A DNA stretch of 64,000 nucleotides from Tundrisphaera sp051175315 (lineage in GTDB: Bacteria > Planctomycetota > Planctomycetia > Isosphaerales > Isosphaeraceae). The notes under the pieces were generated by a model, which saw nothing but the letters and a program-made list of their open reading frames with translations, was not told the origin of the DNA and did not search any database. Every line of letters begins with the position of its first letter. The stretch's first letter is position 1. A program made the position numbers and the translations under genes. This document shows positions 1-8,211 of this stretch, in pieces. The stretch lies in contig NZ_CP195100.1 of the NCBI RefSeq assembly GCF_051175315.1, positions 3,472,001 to 3,536,000 of the forward strand. The letters are read 5' to 3'.

Positions 1-44
1 TCCGCGACCCGGCGCGAGGCTCCTCCGTGGGGAGATCGTCCGCG

Positions 45-1724
45 ATGAGAACCCTGGCGTTTTCCCGATCGGGGTGGCTCGTCCCGGCCCTGCTGGCCGG
101 GCTCTGGGCCGCCACCGCCCGGGCCGGCGAACCGGCCAACCCGCCGAGCGAGGCCCCGCGTGCCGTCGCGGGCGATCCCGAGGCGACCCTCCAGAAGGGG
201 CTCGACCTCGAACGCCGCAAGAACTGGTCGGCGGCCCTCCAGGTCTACATTGACGCCAACGAGCAATGGCCCAGCCGCCAAGACTTCCGCCAGCGGAAGC
301 GGCTCTGCGAGATCCATCATCGGCTCGCCAGGCGGTACCAGGATCAGAGTTTCCGCAACGTCCTGCTCCGCCTCTCCCGCGAGAAGTCGTTCGACCTGTT
401 CGACGAGATGGTCGAGCGGATCGAGAGCCACTATGTCGATCCCGTCCCGCTGGCGCCCCTGATCCGCCGGGGGCTCGATAATCTGGAGGTCGCCCTCCGC
501 GACCCGACCTTCCCGTTCCTGGCCATCAACGCCCCGCAGGCCACCCCGGCCCGCCTGTCCTGGCTCCGCGAGCAGCTCCGGGTCCGCCGCGATCACCTCG
601 TCGTGGATAGCCGCGACGCGGCCCGCGCCGAACTCCAGGCCGTGTGCGACCTGGCCCGGCAGGCGATCGGCGTGGACCCGGCCCCGGTGGTCCTCGAATT
701 CGTGTTCGCCACCTGCGACGTCCTGGACGACTACACGACCTACCTGACCCCCGACAAGCTCGACGACATGTTCGCCATGATCGACGGCAACTTCGTCGGG
801 CTCGGGGTCGAGCTGAAGCTGGACGATGAGGGCCTCCGACTGGTCGGCGTGATCCGGGGCGGACCCGCCTCGGAGGCGGGCCTGAAGGCCGGCGACCGGA
901 TCGTGGCGGTCGGCGGCAAGTCGGTCCGCGGCCTCGGGCTCGACGAGGCGGCCGGCCAGCTCCAGGGGACCGAGGGGACGCCGATCGAGATCTCCGTGCT
1001 CCGGAGCGACAAGTCGACCCACGACCTCAAGCTGGTCCGCCGGCACGTCGAGGTCGAGAGTGTGGCCCAGGCCAAGATCGTAGAGCCGCTTTCCGGGGTC
1101 GGCTACATCCAGCTCGCCGGATTCCAGAAGTCCTCGGGCGAGGAGCTGGACCGGGCCGTCTCCGACCTGCAAAAGCAGGGGATGCGTTACCTGATCCTCG
1201 ACCTCCGCGGCAATCCCGGCGGGCTCCTGAATGTCGCCGTGGAGATCGCCGACCGGTTCGTGGATCGGGGCGTGATCGTCTCGACCCGGGGCCGGGCGCC
1301 GGGGCAGACCCAGGTCTACCGGGCCCATCCCGACGTCCCGTTCACCATGCCCGTGGCCGTCCTGATCGACCACGACAGCGCCAGCGCCAGCGAGATCCTC
1401 GCCGGTGCCCTCCAGGAACTCGGCCGGGCGATCGTGATCGGCGACCGGAGCTACGGCAAGGGCTCGGTCCAGAGCATCTTCGAGCTGCGCTCCGCGCCGG
1501 CCGGCCTGAAGCTCACGACGGCCAAGTTCTACTCCCCCCAGAACCGGGCCTACAGCGAGCAGGGGGTCACGCCCGACGTCAAGGTCACGGTCCGGGCCAA
1601 GCCCGCCGCGGACGCGGAGGAATCCGGCGACGGGCCGTCGCCCGAGTTCGGCGATCCCGGCACCGACGAGGTCCTCAAGATGGCCCTGATGCAGGCCCGC
1701 CGCCAGCTGACCACCGCCCGCTGA
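45..1724 (+). CDS. S41 family C-terminal processing peptidase (CtpA/Prc-like), secreted
   Basis: This is a serine endopeptidase of the carboxyl-terminal processing family, which trims proteins in the periplasm or at the cell surface. The ATG at 45 is preferred over an upstream in-frame GTG at 27 because GGGGAG (29-34) sits about 10 bases before it and the product then begins with a classic signal peptide ending near ARA-GE. After an N-terminal helical region the order is a PDZ domain (about residues 245-335, GLGVELK then AGLKAGDRI) and the S41 core. The catalytic dyad is visible: Ser in SASASE (about residue 447) and Lys in SYGKGSVQ (Lys472). The 559-residue length is longer than minimal CtpA because of the extra N-terminal region. 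It is followed by a hairpin that looks like a terminator, so it is probably transcribed alone or as the last gene of a unit that begins before the window. Confidence 0.93.
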   Translation: MRTLAFSRSGWLVPALLAGLWAATARAGEPANPPSEAPRAVAGDPEATLQKGLDLERRKNWSAALQVYIDANEQWPSRQDFRQRKRLCEIHHRLARRYQDQSFRNVLLRLSREKSFDLFDEMVERIESHYVDPVPLAPLIRRGLDNLEVALRDPTFPFLAINAPQATPARLSWLREQLRVRRDHLVVDSRDAARAELQAVCDLARQAIGVDPAPVVLEFVFATCDVLDDYTTYLTPDKLDDMFAMIDGNFVGLGVELKLDDEGLRLVGVIRGGPASEAGLKAGDRIVAVGGKSVRGLGLDEAAGQLQGTEGTPIEISVLRSDKSTHDLKLVRRHVEVESVAQAKIVEPLSGVGYIQLAGFQKSSGEELDRAVSDLQKQGMRYLILDLRGNPGGLLNVAVEIADRFVDRGVIVSTRGRAPGQTQVYRAHPDVPFTMPVAVLIDHDSASASEILAGALQELGRAIVIGDRSYGKGSVQSIFELRSAPAGLKLTTAKFYSPQNRAYSEQGVTPDVKVTVRAKPAADAEESGDGPSPEFGDPGTDEVLKMALMQARRQLTTAR

Positions 1725-1747
1725 ACGTCCGCCGATCATCGCAGCCG

Positions 1748-1795
1748 AGGGCCGGGGAGATGCGGGATCGATCCCGTCCCCCGGCCTTCCTGTTT
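1748..1795 (+). terminator. Probable intrinsic terminator after the S41 peptidase gene
   Basis: GGCCGGGG (1750-1757) pairs with CCCCGGCC (1779-1786), with a second inner stem CGGGAT/ATCCCG (1763-1768 with 1771-1776). The T-rich stretch TTCCTGTTT follows directly. It lies between the S41 stop and the next gene. Confidence 0.5.
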
Positions 1796-1823
1796 GATCG
1801 GCCTTTGGCAAATGTCGTAGGAT
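1794..1823 (+). promoter_or_regulatory. Candidate promoter placed for a leaderless transcript
   Basis: TTGATC (1794-1799), an 18-base spacer and TAGGAT (1818-1823) end only 6 bases before the ATG at 1830. If used, transcription would begin at or next to the start codon. No Shine-Dalgarno sequence at a workable distance precedes that ATG. Confidence 0.3.
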
Positions 1824-1829
1824 CAGGGT

Positions 1830-3827
1830 ATGTCATCCCCTCCCGCTCGCCCATCCGGACGGATCGACCCCGCGCCGGCCTGGACCATCGTCACCGACGC
1901 CCCGCTCAAGGGGTTGGGCCTGGCCCGCGAGGCGGGTTGCGTCCTGGCCTGGGACGAGGCCGACCAACTCTACCGGATCGACGGCCGGGGCCAGTTCCAG
2001 TCGGTGGCCCGGGCCCCGGGCAAGGTCTCGCAGGTCGCCATCAGCGACGACGGCACCCTGGTGGCGATCCTGGGGGAAGGCTCCCGGCTCTGGCTCCTGG
2101 ACGGGGACTTCAACCTGCTCCACGACCGCCCGGCGATCTCCGACCCGCTCTCCCTGGCCGTCGACCCTCACGGACGCTATGTCGCGGTCGGCTCGCGGAT
2201 GAACCTGGTCCAGATCACCGACCGCCGCGGCAAGGCGGCTGGGCGATTCGAGACCCGCCAGCCGCTGTCCAACATCGTCTTCGTGCCGACCCACCCGTTC
2301 CTGATCGGCACCGGCGCCTTCGGCTCGATCATGGGGATCGCCCTGGCGCCCCGGGGCGGCTCCGGCGGGCTGGACGGCAACGTGTTCTGGTATGAGGCGC
2401 TGATGACCAGCGTCGGCCAGCTGTCGACCTCGGGCGACGGCGGGATGATCCTGATCGCCTGCTTCACCCACGGGGTCCAGAAGTACAACCTCGCCGGCCA
2501 TGCCGAGGGCTCCTACCACCTGGGCGGGTCGGCCTCCCACGCCATGCCCGACTTCGCCGGCCGGTCGATCGCGGTGGCCACGCTGGAAGGGGAGCTGGCG
2601 ATCCTGAGCGGGGCCGGCAACGTCCGCTGGAGGACGACGCTCCCCCGTCCGGCGTCGGCCCTGCAGATGGACGCCCTGGGCCGCTACGTGATCTATGGGA
2701 TGGCCAGCGGCGAGGTGGTCCGGCTCGACCTCCAGGGGGCCGGCCGTTCCGCCGCGTCGGCCCCGCCGGTCGGCGTGAAGGGGGTCGTCACTTCCCGCCC
2801 CGAGCCCGAGCCGGCCCCGGCGCGGATGAGGGAAGGGGCGGCCGAGGTCCGGACGCCGGACTGGGCCGTCGAGGTCGTCCAGAACGAGGATCAGGCCGAA
2901 TTCGCCGTGCTGGCCGTGGCAGATCAACCGCCCCGGGTCGGCGTGATCACCCACCACAACCGGCTCGAACTGTTCGGCACCGACGGCCGGAAGCTGGGCC
3001 AGGCCCCCGAGATCGACGGCGTGGGGCGGATCCTCCGCGTGGCGCCCAACTGGATGGCCGCGGCCACCGATCGCCGGATCATCCTCTGCGACCTGGCCAA
3101 CAACACGGCGAGGCGGGTCGACATGAGCCTCGCCGAGCTGACCCACCTGGCGATCCTGCCCGACAGCTACGGGCTGGGACTGGTCCAGGAGCGCGACCGG
3201 GTCGGGCGGGCGACGATCGCCGGCCGCTGGATCTGGAAGGCCGAGCTGAAGTCGCCGGTCGAGGAGCTGGCCATCACCGAGGAAGGCTACACCGCGATGA
3301 CCACCGAGGACGGCAAGCTCCGGGTCCACGACCCGGCCGGCGTCGCGGTCGGCGAGTCGCAGGGGGCGGTCGGCGACCCGGCGCTGCTGTTCGCCGCGCC
3401 GGCCGGGGCGGGAGTCACGTGGATCACCCTCTCGCGTAGGTCTCAGGTCATCCGGGGCCACGATCGCGAAGGCCAGGTGCTCTGGCAGTCGCCCGTCCCC
3501 TGGGAAGGCTGGCAGCTCCATTCGGTGGGGCCCCTGGCGGTGGTGGTCGCCCCGGACGGCCGGACGGCGGCCTACGACGCCACGGGCCGGGTGATCGCCC
3601 AGGGCCGGGCCGATGGCCCGCCCGACGCCTTCCTCAGCGGGCCAGGCGGCAAGGCGTTACGCATCGTGCGCCAGGGAGTCCACCTCCTCTGCTCCGACCT
3701 CGGCGGGCGCGTGATCTGGCGGGCCGTGGCCGAGGCGCCCCTCGGCCCGATCGCCTCGGACACGCCGGGCGTGGCGGCGATGGTGGGCAAAACCCTGGCC
3801 TGGTTCGGATCGCGGCAAAATCCTTGA
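1830..3827 (+). CDS. Large beta-propeller (WD40/PQQ-like) protein of unknown function
   Basis: A 665-residue protein made of repeated short beta-rich units, each with a hydrophobic strand, a DG or GR turn and a further strand (for example VAISDDGTLVAIL, LAVDPHGRYVAVG). This is the pattern of one or two beta-propellers. There is no signal peptide and no membrane segment, so it is probably cytoplasmic. A low-complexity Pro/Glu-rich linker near residues 310-335 divides an N-terminal propeller from a C-terminal one. No catalytic motif is visible. The family is not one I can name; propellers of this sort usually act as protein- or ligand-binding scaffolds. The gene stands alone, starting just after the S41 terminator. 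Confidence 0.8.
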   Translation: MSSPPARPSGRIDPAPAWTIVTDAPLKGLGLAREAGCVLAWDEADQLYRIDGRGQFQSVARAPGKVSQVAISDDGTLVAILGEGSRLWLLDGDFNLLHDRPAISDPLSLAVDPHGRYVAVGSRMNLVQITDRRGKAAGRFETRQPLSNIVFVPTHPFLIGTGAFGSIMGIALAPRGGSGGLDGNVFWYEALMTSVGQLSTSGDGGMILIACFTHGVQKYNLAGHAEGSYHLGGSASHAMPDFAGRSIAVATLEGELAILSGAGNVRWRTTLPRPASALQMDALGRYVIYGMASGEVVRLDLQGAGRSAASAPPVGVKGVVTSRPEPEPAPARMREGAAEVRTPDWAVEVVQNEDQAEFAVLAVADQPPRVGVITHHNRLELFGTDGRKLGQAPEIDGVGRILRVAPNWMAAATDRRIILCDLANNTARRVDMSLAELTHLAILPDSYGLGLVQERDRVGRATIAGRWIWKAELKSPVEELAITEEGYTAMTTEDGKLRVHDPAGVAVGESQGAVGDPALLFAAPAGAGVTWITLSRRSQVIRGHDREGQVLWQSPVPWEGWQLHSVGPLAVVVAPDGRTAAYDATGRVIAQGRADGPPDAFLSGPGGKALRIVRQGVHLLCSDLGGRVIWRAVAEAPLGPIASDTPGVAAMVGKTLAWFGSRQNP

Positions 3828-3980
3828 TTCCCCGGGCGGAGAAACGTCGATGAGCGAGACATCCCTCCCCCAACCGTGTCGTACAATCGCATCGACGAGC
3901 GAACTCGGCTTGCCCGCGATCGGCCCGTTCGATTACGATTGCCCGCGAGAATCTGCCACGTTTTGAGAGATCGACCTTCC

Positions 3981-4009
3981 TTGCGCCTCGTTTTTGCTAC
4001 TCTGCTAAT
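3981..4009 (+). promoter_or_regulatory. Weak candidate promoter for the small gene at 4112
   Basis: TTGCGC (3981-3986), 17 bases, GCTAAT (4004-4009), in a noticeably AT-richer stretch of the 284-base gap before the gene. Both hexamers deviate from consensus. Confidence 0.25.
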
Positions 4010-4111
4010 CGCGATGGATTTCGATAGCGATTGAGTGAAACGCCCCCTGGCCTGGGTCTTGTCGCCTCGTCGAATTACTTGATTCATCCCTCTCCCGACC
4101 TGGAGGACGAG

Positions 4112-4567
4112 ATGGCTCCATGTAGTTCTCCCCAACTCGATATGGTCCGCCCCATGATTCGCATGAGCGTCCATGATCGCGGGGCCATCGAAGCAGAGCG
4201 GCACAAATGGATCGAGAGCGAGAAGGCGGGCCACGACCTCGGCGAGCGCGCCATCCGGAGCTGGGTCCGCCAGCACTGGAATGGCTTCCTCCGCGAGAAG
4301 TGGCTCGAACACCTGGAGGGCAGGACGTTCTGGATCGAGCTCGATCACGACGACTTCGGCCTGCTCCAGCGCTCCTACCACAATTCCGAGCTGATCCGCG
4401 AGATCGTCTGGCGGCTCAAGGGCGGCCAGGAAAACCTCGATATCCTGAACTGGGCGATCGATGAAAACCTGGACATGAACGAGATCATGAGCATCCTGGA
4501 GATGCTCGACATCAACAGCCGTCGCATCGAATGCTTGTTCGAAACCCGCCTCCTGCAGGCAGGTTGA
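4112..4567 (+). CDS. Small acidic hypothetical protein (151 aa)
   Basis: The reading frame opens further upstream with a TTG at 4031, but GGAGG at 4102-4106 lies five bases before the ATG at 4112, so that ATG is taken as the start. The product is soluble, rich in Glu, Asp, Trp and Arg, and looks all-helical after residue 20. It has a Trp-rich middle (RSWVRQHWNGFLREKWLEHL) and an acidic C-terminal helix pair (DILNWAIDENLDMNEIMSIL). No signal peptide, membrane segment or enzyme motif is seen. I do not recognise the family. It has its own upstream AT-rich region and a strong hairpin after it, which argues for a single-gene transcript. Confidence 0.75.
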   Translation: MAPCSSPQLDMVRPMIRMSVHDRGAIEAERHKWIESEKAGHDLGERAIRSWVRQHWNGFLREKWLEHLEGRTFWIELDHDDFGLLQRSYHNSELIREIVWRLKGGQENLDILNWAIDENLDMNEIMSILEMLDINSRRIECLFETRLLQAG

Positions 4568-4694
4568 TCGCCTCCCCCCACCTTCTCGCTTATACGTGCT
4601 GCATCGATGCCCGATCTAGCCGAATGCTCATTCGGCGGCGTTCGCCGTCCGCTCCCAGGTTTGCTGCCTCGTTGATGCATCGGTTCGGAGCCAG

Positions 4695-4737
4695 TTCGGG
4701 GCGACGTTGGCCCCCATGACCATGACGTCGCCCCGAA
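4695..4737. terminator. Bidirectional terminator hairpin between convergent genes
   Basis: A perfect 13-base inverted repeat: TTCGGGGCGACGT (4695-4707) and ACGTCGCCCCGAA (4725-4737) with a 17-base loop. It lies between the small gene ending at 4567 and the leucyl aminopeptidase gene ending at 4758 on the other strand, so it can serve both. Confidence 0.6.
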
Positions 4738-4757
4738 GTCAGCTCGATCGCGTCCGA

Positions 4758-6242
4758 TCAGGCCGTCCCGGCCTCGCCCTGGATCAGGGCGATGAGGGTG
4801 CGGACGAAGCAGCCCGTCCCGCCCGCGTCCCGCGTGCCCGACTCGGAATCCGCCCAGCTCGGGCCGGCGATGTCGAGGTGGACCCAGGGGCGTTCGGCCA
4901 CGAACTGTTCGAGGAACTTGGCGGCGGTGATCGACCCGCCCCACCGGGTGCCCACGTTCTTCAGGTCCGCGACCGGGCTCTTGAGCTGTTCCAGGAAGTC
5001 GTCGTCCAGCGGGAGCTGCCAGGCCCGCTCGCCGGTCCGCTTCGACGCCGCCAGGACGTCCCCGGCGAACCCGGGATCGTTGCCGAACAGGCCGGCGACC
5101 TTGGTCCCGAGGGCGACCATGCAGGCGCCGGTGAGGGTCGCCAGGTCGAGGATCCGGTCCGGCTCCTGTTCGGCGGCGTAGCTCAGGGCATCGGCCAGGA
5201 TGAGGCGGCCCTCGGCGTCGGTGTTCATGACCTCCACCGTCTTGCCGTTCCGCATCGTGAGCACGTCGCCCAGCCGCATCGCCTTGCCGTTGACCATGTT
5301 CTCGGTCAGGGCCAGGTAGCCGACGAGGTTGGCCTTGAGCCCGAGCCGGGCGGCGGCCACCATCGTGGCCAGCACCACCGCGGCGCCGGTCATGTCGGCC
5401 TTCATGTCCTCCATCGAGGCGCTGGGCTTGAGCGACAGCCCGCCGGAGTCGAACGTCACGCCCTTGCCGACCAGGGCCAGGGTCGGCCCGTCGCCGCCGC
5501 CCTTGTGCTCCAGGATCACGAAGGCGGGCGGCTCCTCGGACCCGGCCGCGACGCCCAGCAGGCCGCCGAACCGCTCGTTGCGGATCCGGGCCTCGTCCCA
5601 GACCGTGACGGTCAGCCCGGCGGCTTCGGCGGCCTCGCGGGCCCGCGCCGCCAGGGCGGTCGGGGTCTTCTCGGCGGGCGGGGTGTTGGCCAGGTCGCGG
5701 GCCAGGTTGACCGCCTCGCCGACGATCGCGCCCCGCGTCGCGGCGGCCTCGACGTCCGGCGAGGCCCCCTCGGTATCGACCAGCGTGAGGCCGGCGAATT
5801 CGTGGCGGTTCGGCTCGGCCTTGCGGAGCCCGGGCCCGCGCGTGCCCACGGTGAGCCCCTCGATCAGGGCCGAGGCGACGGCGGGGCGGTCACCGGCGTC
5901 GGGAAGGGCGACGGCGACCTGCCCCCGGGCCTTGCCCGCGAGCTTCTTGCCGGCCGCGACCCCCGCCGCGAAGGCGACCCCGGCGTCGAACTTCTCCCGC
6001 TTGCCCAGGCCGAGGGCGACCACGGCCTTCGCCTTGATCCCGCCGGCCGGGAGCCCGAGCAGGGGGGCGACCTCGCCGACGGATCCGGACAGGTCCTTGG
6101 CCTCGACCAGCCGCGCGAACGTGTCGCCCAGGGGTGTGCCCGCCAACGCGGCGGGGGCGCCGGGATCGCCGTCGAAGACCCCGATGGCCAGGACCTCGGC
6201 TTCGACATCCACCAAATTCTGTCCGCTCGTCTTCACGTTCAT
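4758..6242 (-). CDS. pepA: Leucyl aminopeptidase (M17 family)
   Basis: Cytosolic two-metal aminopeptidase that removes N-terminal residues from peptides. The 494-residue product has the M17 layout: a variable N-terminal domain (MNVKTSGQNLVDVEAEVL onward) and a C-terminal catalytic domain. GKGVTFDSGGLSLKPS carries metal ligands, and the family signature NTDAEGRLILADAL is intact. The start at 6242 gives the expected family length; the same frame stays open far upstream (to about 7124), but that stretch is anticoding to the PEGA lipoprotein and is rejected. The gene is convergent with the small gene at 4112 and shares its terminator hairpin. On the other side it is divergent from the lipoprotein gene, with a 282-base gap between them. 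Confidence 0.95.
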   Translation of the reverse strand: MNVKTSGQNLVDVEAEVLAIGVFDGDPGAPAALAGTPLGDTFARLVEAKDLSGSVGEVAPLLGLPAGGIKAKAVVALGLGKREKFDAGVAFAAGVAAGKKLAGKARGQVAVALPDAGDRPAVASALIEGLTVGTRGPGLRKAEPNRHEFAGLTLVDTEGASPDVEAAATRGAIVGEAVNLARDLANTPPAEKTPTALAARAREAAEAAGLTVTVWDEARIRNERFGGLLGVAAGSEEPPAFVILEHKGGGDGPTLALVGKGVTFDSGGLSLKPSASMEDMKADMTGAAVVLATMVAAARLGLKANLVGYLALTENMVNGKAMRLGDVLTMRNGKTVEVMNTDAEGRLILADALSYAAEQEPDRILDLATLTGACMVALGTKVAGLFGNDPGFAGDVLAASKRTGERAWQLPLDDDFLEQLKSPVADLKNVGTRWGGSITAAKFLEQFVAERPWVHLDIAGPSWADSESGTRDAGGTGCFVRTLIALIQGEAGTA

Positions 6243-6371
6243 CGTCGGTTCGTTCCCGGGCCGCAGGTTCGTCGTTCCCCGGCGAAGTTTACGCCAAACC
6301 GGCCCCGCCGAGTAGTCGGGCGGCGATCGGGCGGAACCGGACGGGCCGGGAGGTCCGGCCGGGATGTCGGG

Positions 6372-6400
6372 TTGAGGCAATCCGGCCGGATCGCTACAAT
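6372..6400 (+). promoter_or_regulatory. Sigma70-like promoter for the PEGA lipoprotein gene
   Basis: TTGAGG (6372-6377), a 17-base spacer and TACAAT (6395-6400). Spacing is optimal and the -10 matches consensus at 5 of 6 positions. It lies about 125 bases before the ATG at 6525. Confidence 0.6.
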
Positions 6401-6524
6401 CCGCCCCGATCGACGCCCGGGGGCCTCCCCGGCCCGTCCCGTCACGCCGACCCACCCCCGACCGCGCACCCCGGATTCGACCCTCGGCGCCATCTCGTCC
6501 TGGCCGAACTGCGGGGAGCCGGAA

Positions 6525-6977
6525 ATGCCGAGTCATCGCGGACGCTTGCTGGCCGTGATCGCCCTGTTCGCCACCTGCGGCCTGTCGGGGTGCGTGGAGC
6601 GTCGCTACACCATCCGGACCGACCCGCCGGGTGCCCTCGTCGTCATGAACGGCGAGCCGATCGGGATCTCCCCGGTCTCCAAGAGCTTCGTCTACTACGG
6701 CGACCGGAACGTGCGGATCGTCAAGGAAGGTTACGAGACGCTGGACATCGTCCAGCCGATCAAGGCCCCGTACTGGGACAACCTCCTGACCGAGTTCTTC
6801 ACCGAGAACCTGATCCCGTACACCTTCCGCGACGAGCTGGAGTTCAACTACAAGCTCCAGCCCAACCAGACGGCCGACCCCAACGACGTGCTGGCCCGAT
6901 CCGAGGCGCTCCGGGCGGAGGCCCAGGCGCCGCCCACGCCCCGGCGTCGCGGGTTCCTCGGCTTCTTCGGGTTCTGA
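6525..6977 (+). CDS. PEGA-domain lipoprotein
   Basis: A 150-residue lipoprotein. The signal peptide ends in the lipobox LSGC (Cys near residue 21), predicting lipid attachment after cleavage by signal peptidase II. The mature part opens with a PEGA-like repeat (RRYTIRTDPPGALVVMNGEPIGISPVSKSFVYYG), a small beta domain found in surface proteins. Its C-terminus is Pro/Arg-rich. GGGGA (6513-6517) precedes the ATG at 6525. Function is unknown; PEGA proteins are usually envelope-associated binding or structural components. Confidence 0.88.
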   Translation: MPSHRGRLLAVIALFATCGLSGCVERRYTIRTDPPGALVVMNGEPIGISPVSKSFVYYGDRNVRIVKEGYETLDIVQPIKAPYWDNLLTEFFTENLIPYTFRDELEFNYKLQPNQTADPNDVLARSEALRAEAQAPPTPRRRGFLGFFGF

Positions 6978-7138
6978 CCACCGGTCGCGGAGATCGGGCC
7001 GATTGGGGTTGTCAGGATGACGGGTCCGGTTAAATTGCCGGCCGCGAGGGCCGACGTCACGTCCCCCGCGTGCCGATGGGCCGACCTTGCCGCCTGCAAT
7101 CGCCGGCCCGCCGTCCTCCAACATCAGGGGTCACGCTC

Positions 7139-7999
7139 GTGAAGATCGCCGCCGCGACCATCCAGATGGCATCGGAACCGGGGCGGGTCGCGAGCAACCT
7201 CGACCGTGCCGATGCCCACCTCCGACGGGCCCGCGACCTCGGCGCCGAGCTGGCGGTCCTGCCCGAGATGTTCAACACAGGCTACGGCCTGGTGCCCGAC
7301 TACGCCCCGACCGCCGAGGGCCGCGACGGCCCGACGCTCCGCCACCTGGCCGCCCGGAGCCGGGAGTGGGGCATGGGCATCGCCTTCGGCTTCGTCGAGA
7401 GCGACGGCCATCACCTCTACGACTCGCTCGGCTTCTGCCAGCCCGACGGCCAGCTCGACGTCTACCGGAAGCGGCACCTGGTCTTCTGGGAACGCTTCCG
7501 GTTCCGCCCCGGCCGCGAGCCGGTGATCGTGGCCAGCCCGTGGGGCCGGATCGGCTTCGCCATCTGCGCCGACATGATCTATCGCCGGACCTGGGCGGAT
7601 TATCGCGGCAAGGTCGACCTGGCCATCGTGGCGGCGGCCTGGCCCGACTTCGCCTGCCGTTTGTCTGGGCGGAAGCACTGGCTGTTCGGCCAGCTCGGGC
7701 CGCTGTCGGCCTCGATCCCGGCCAAGGTCGCGGCCGAGCTGGACGTGCCGGTCCTGTTCAGCAACCAGGTCGGCGACACCCAGACCTGCATCCCGATCCT
7801 GGGCGGGCGGATCGCCGACCGCTTCGCCGGCATGAGCAGCCTTTGCGACGGCCTCCACGGGATCTCCGCCCTGGCCGGGACCGCCGAGGACGTCCTGATC
7901 GCCCCCCTGACCATCCACCCCGCACGAGGACCCCGCACATGGCGTTCTATGTCCCCCTCGGCTCGCGAGGCATCCTTTTCCGGGTCGGAACCGGTTTGA
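7139..7999 (+). CDS. Carbon-nitrogen hydrolase (nitrilase superfamily)
   Basis: Amidase- or nitrilase-type enzyme of 286 residues. All three catalytic residues of the superfamily are visible: Glu in VLPEMFNTGY, Lys in YRKRHLVFWE and Cys in GFAICADMIY. The start is taken as GTG at 7139 because AGGGG lies just upstream and the product then begins with the usual first strand (VKIAAATIQM). The substrate cannot be told from the sequence. The last 25 or so residues have poor codon bias, with many A/T third positions, while an overlapping frame from 7939 looks better. The true C-terminus is therefore uncertain and a frameshift or overlapping gene is possible. Confidence 0.87.
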   Translation: MKIAAATIQMASEPGRVASNLDRADAHLRRARDLGAELAVLPEMFNTGYGLVPDYAPTAEGRDGPTLRHLAARSREWGMGIAFGFVESDGHHLYDSLGFCQPDGQLDVYRKRHLVFWERFRFRPGREPVIVASPWGRIGFAICADMIYRRTWADYRGKVDLAIVAAAWPDFACRLSGRKHWLFGQLGPLSASIPAKVAAELDVPVLFSNQVGDTQTCIPILGGRIADRFAGMSSLCDGLHGISALAGTAEDVLIAPLTIHPARGPRTWRSMSPSAREASFSGSEPV

Positions 8000-8097
8000 T
8001 CGGCGTGCTCGGTTCGTGGGTTTATTGGCGGGCCAGCCGTCGGCGTGTCATGATAGGGGTGTCCGCGCCGGAGCCGACCCCGCTGGAACCGGCCTGA
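7939..8097 (+). CDS. Possible small overlapping ORF (52 aa, one hydrophobic segment)
   Basis: ATG at 7939 is preceded by GAGGA at 7926-7930, eight bases away. It opens a 52-codon frame overlapping the nitrilase 3' end by 61 bases. Third positions are mostly G or C in this frame and less so in the nitrilase frame over the same bases. The product has one hydrophobic stretch (GILFRVGTGLIGVLGSWVYW) followed by a basic RRR run, like a small membrane protein. It may equally be noise in the leader of the asparagine synthase gene. Confidence 0.3.
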   Translation: MAFYVPLGSRGILFRVGTGLIGVLGSWVYWRASRRRVMIGVSAPEPTPLEPA

Positions 8098-8211
8098 GCC
8101 GGGCCCTCGGGCCTGCCCGCGCCAACCCGAACATCGACCGAAGGCCCCGTCACCATCCCCTGAGGAGACGACCGGCCGTCGCTCGCCACCCCTGGGGATA
8201 GGGAACGAATT

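Noticed and set aside
6243..7124. Upstream extension of the leucyl aminopeptidase frame
   Set aside because: It would add almost 300 residues with no homology, runs antisense to the PEGA lipoprotein gene, and the family N-terminus begins at 6242.
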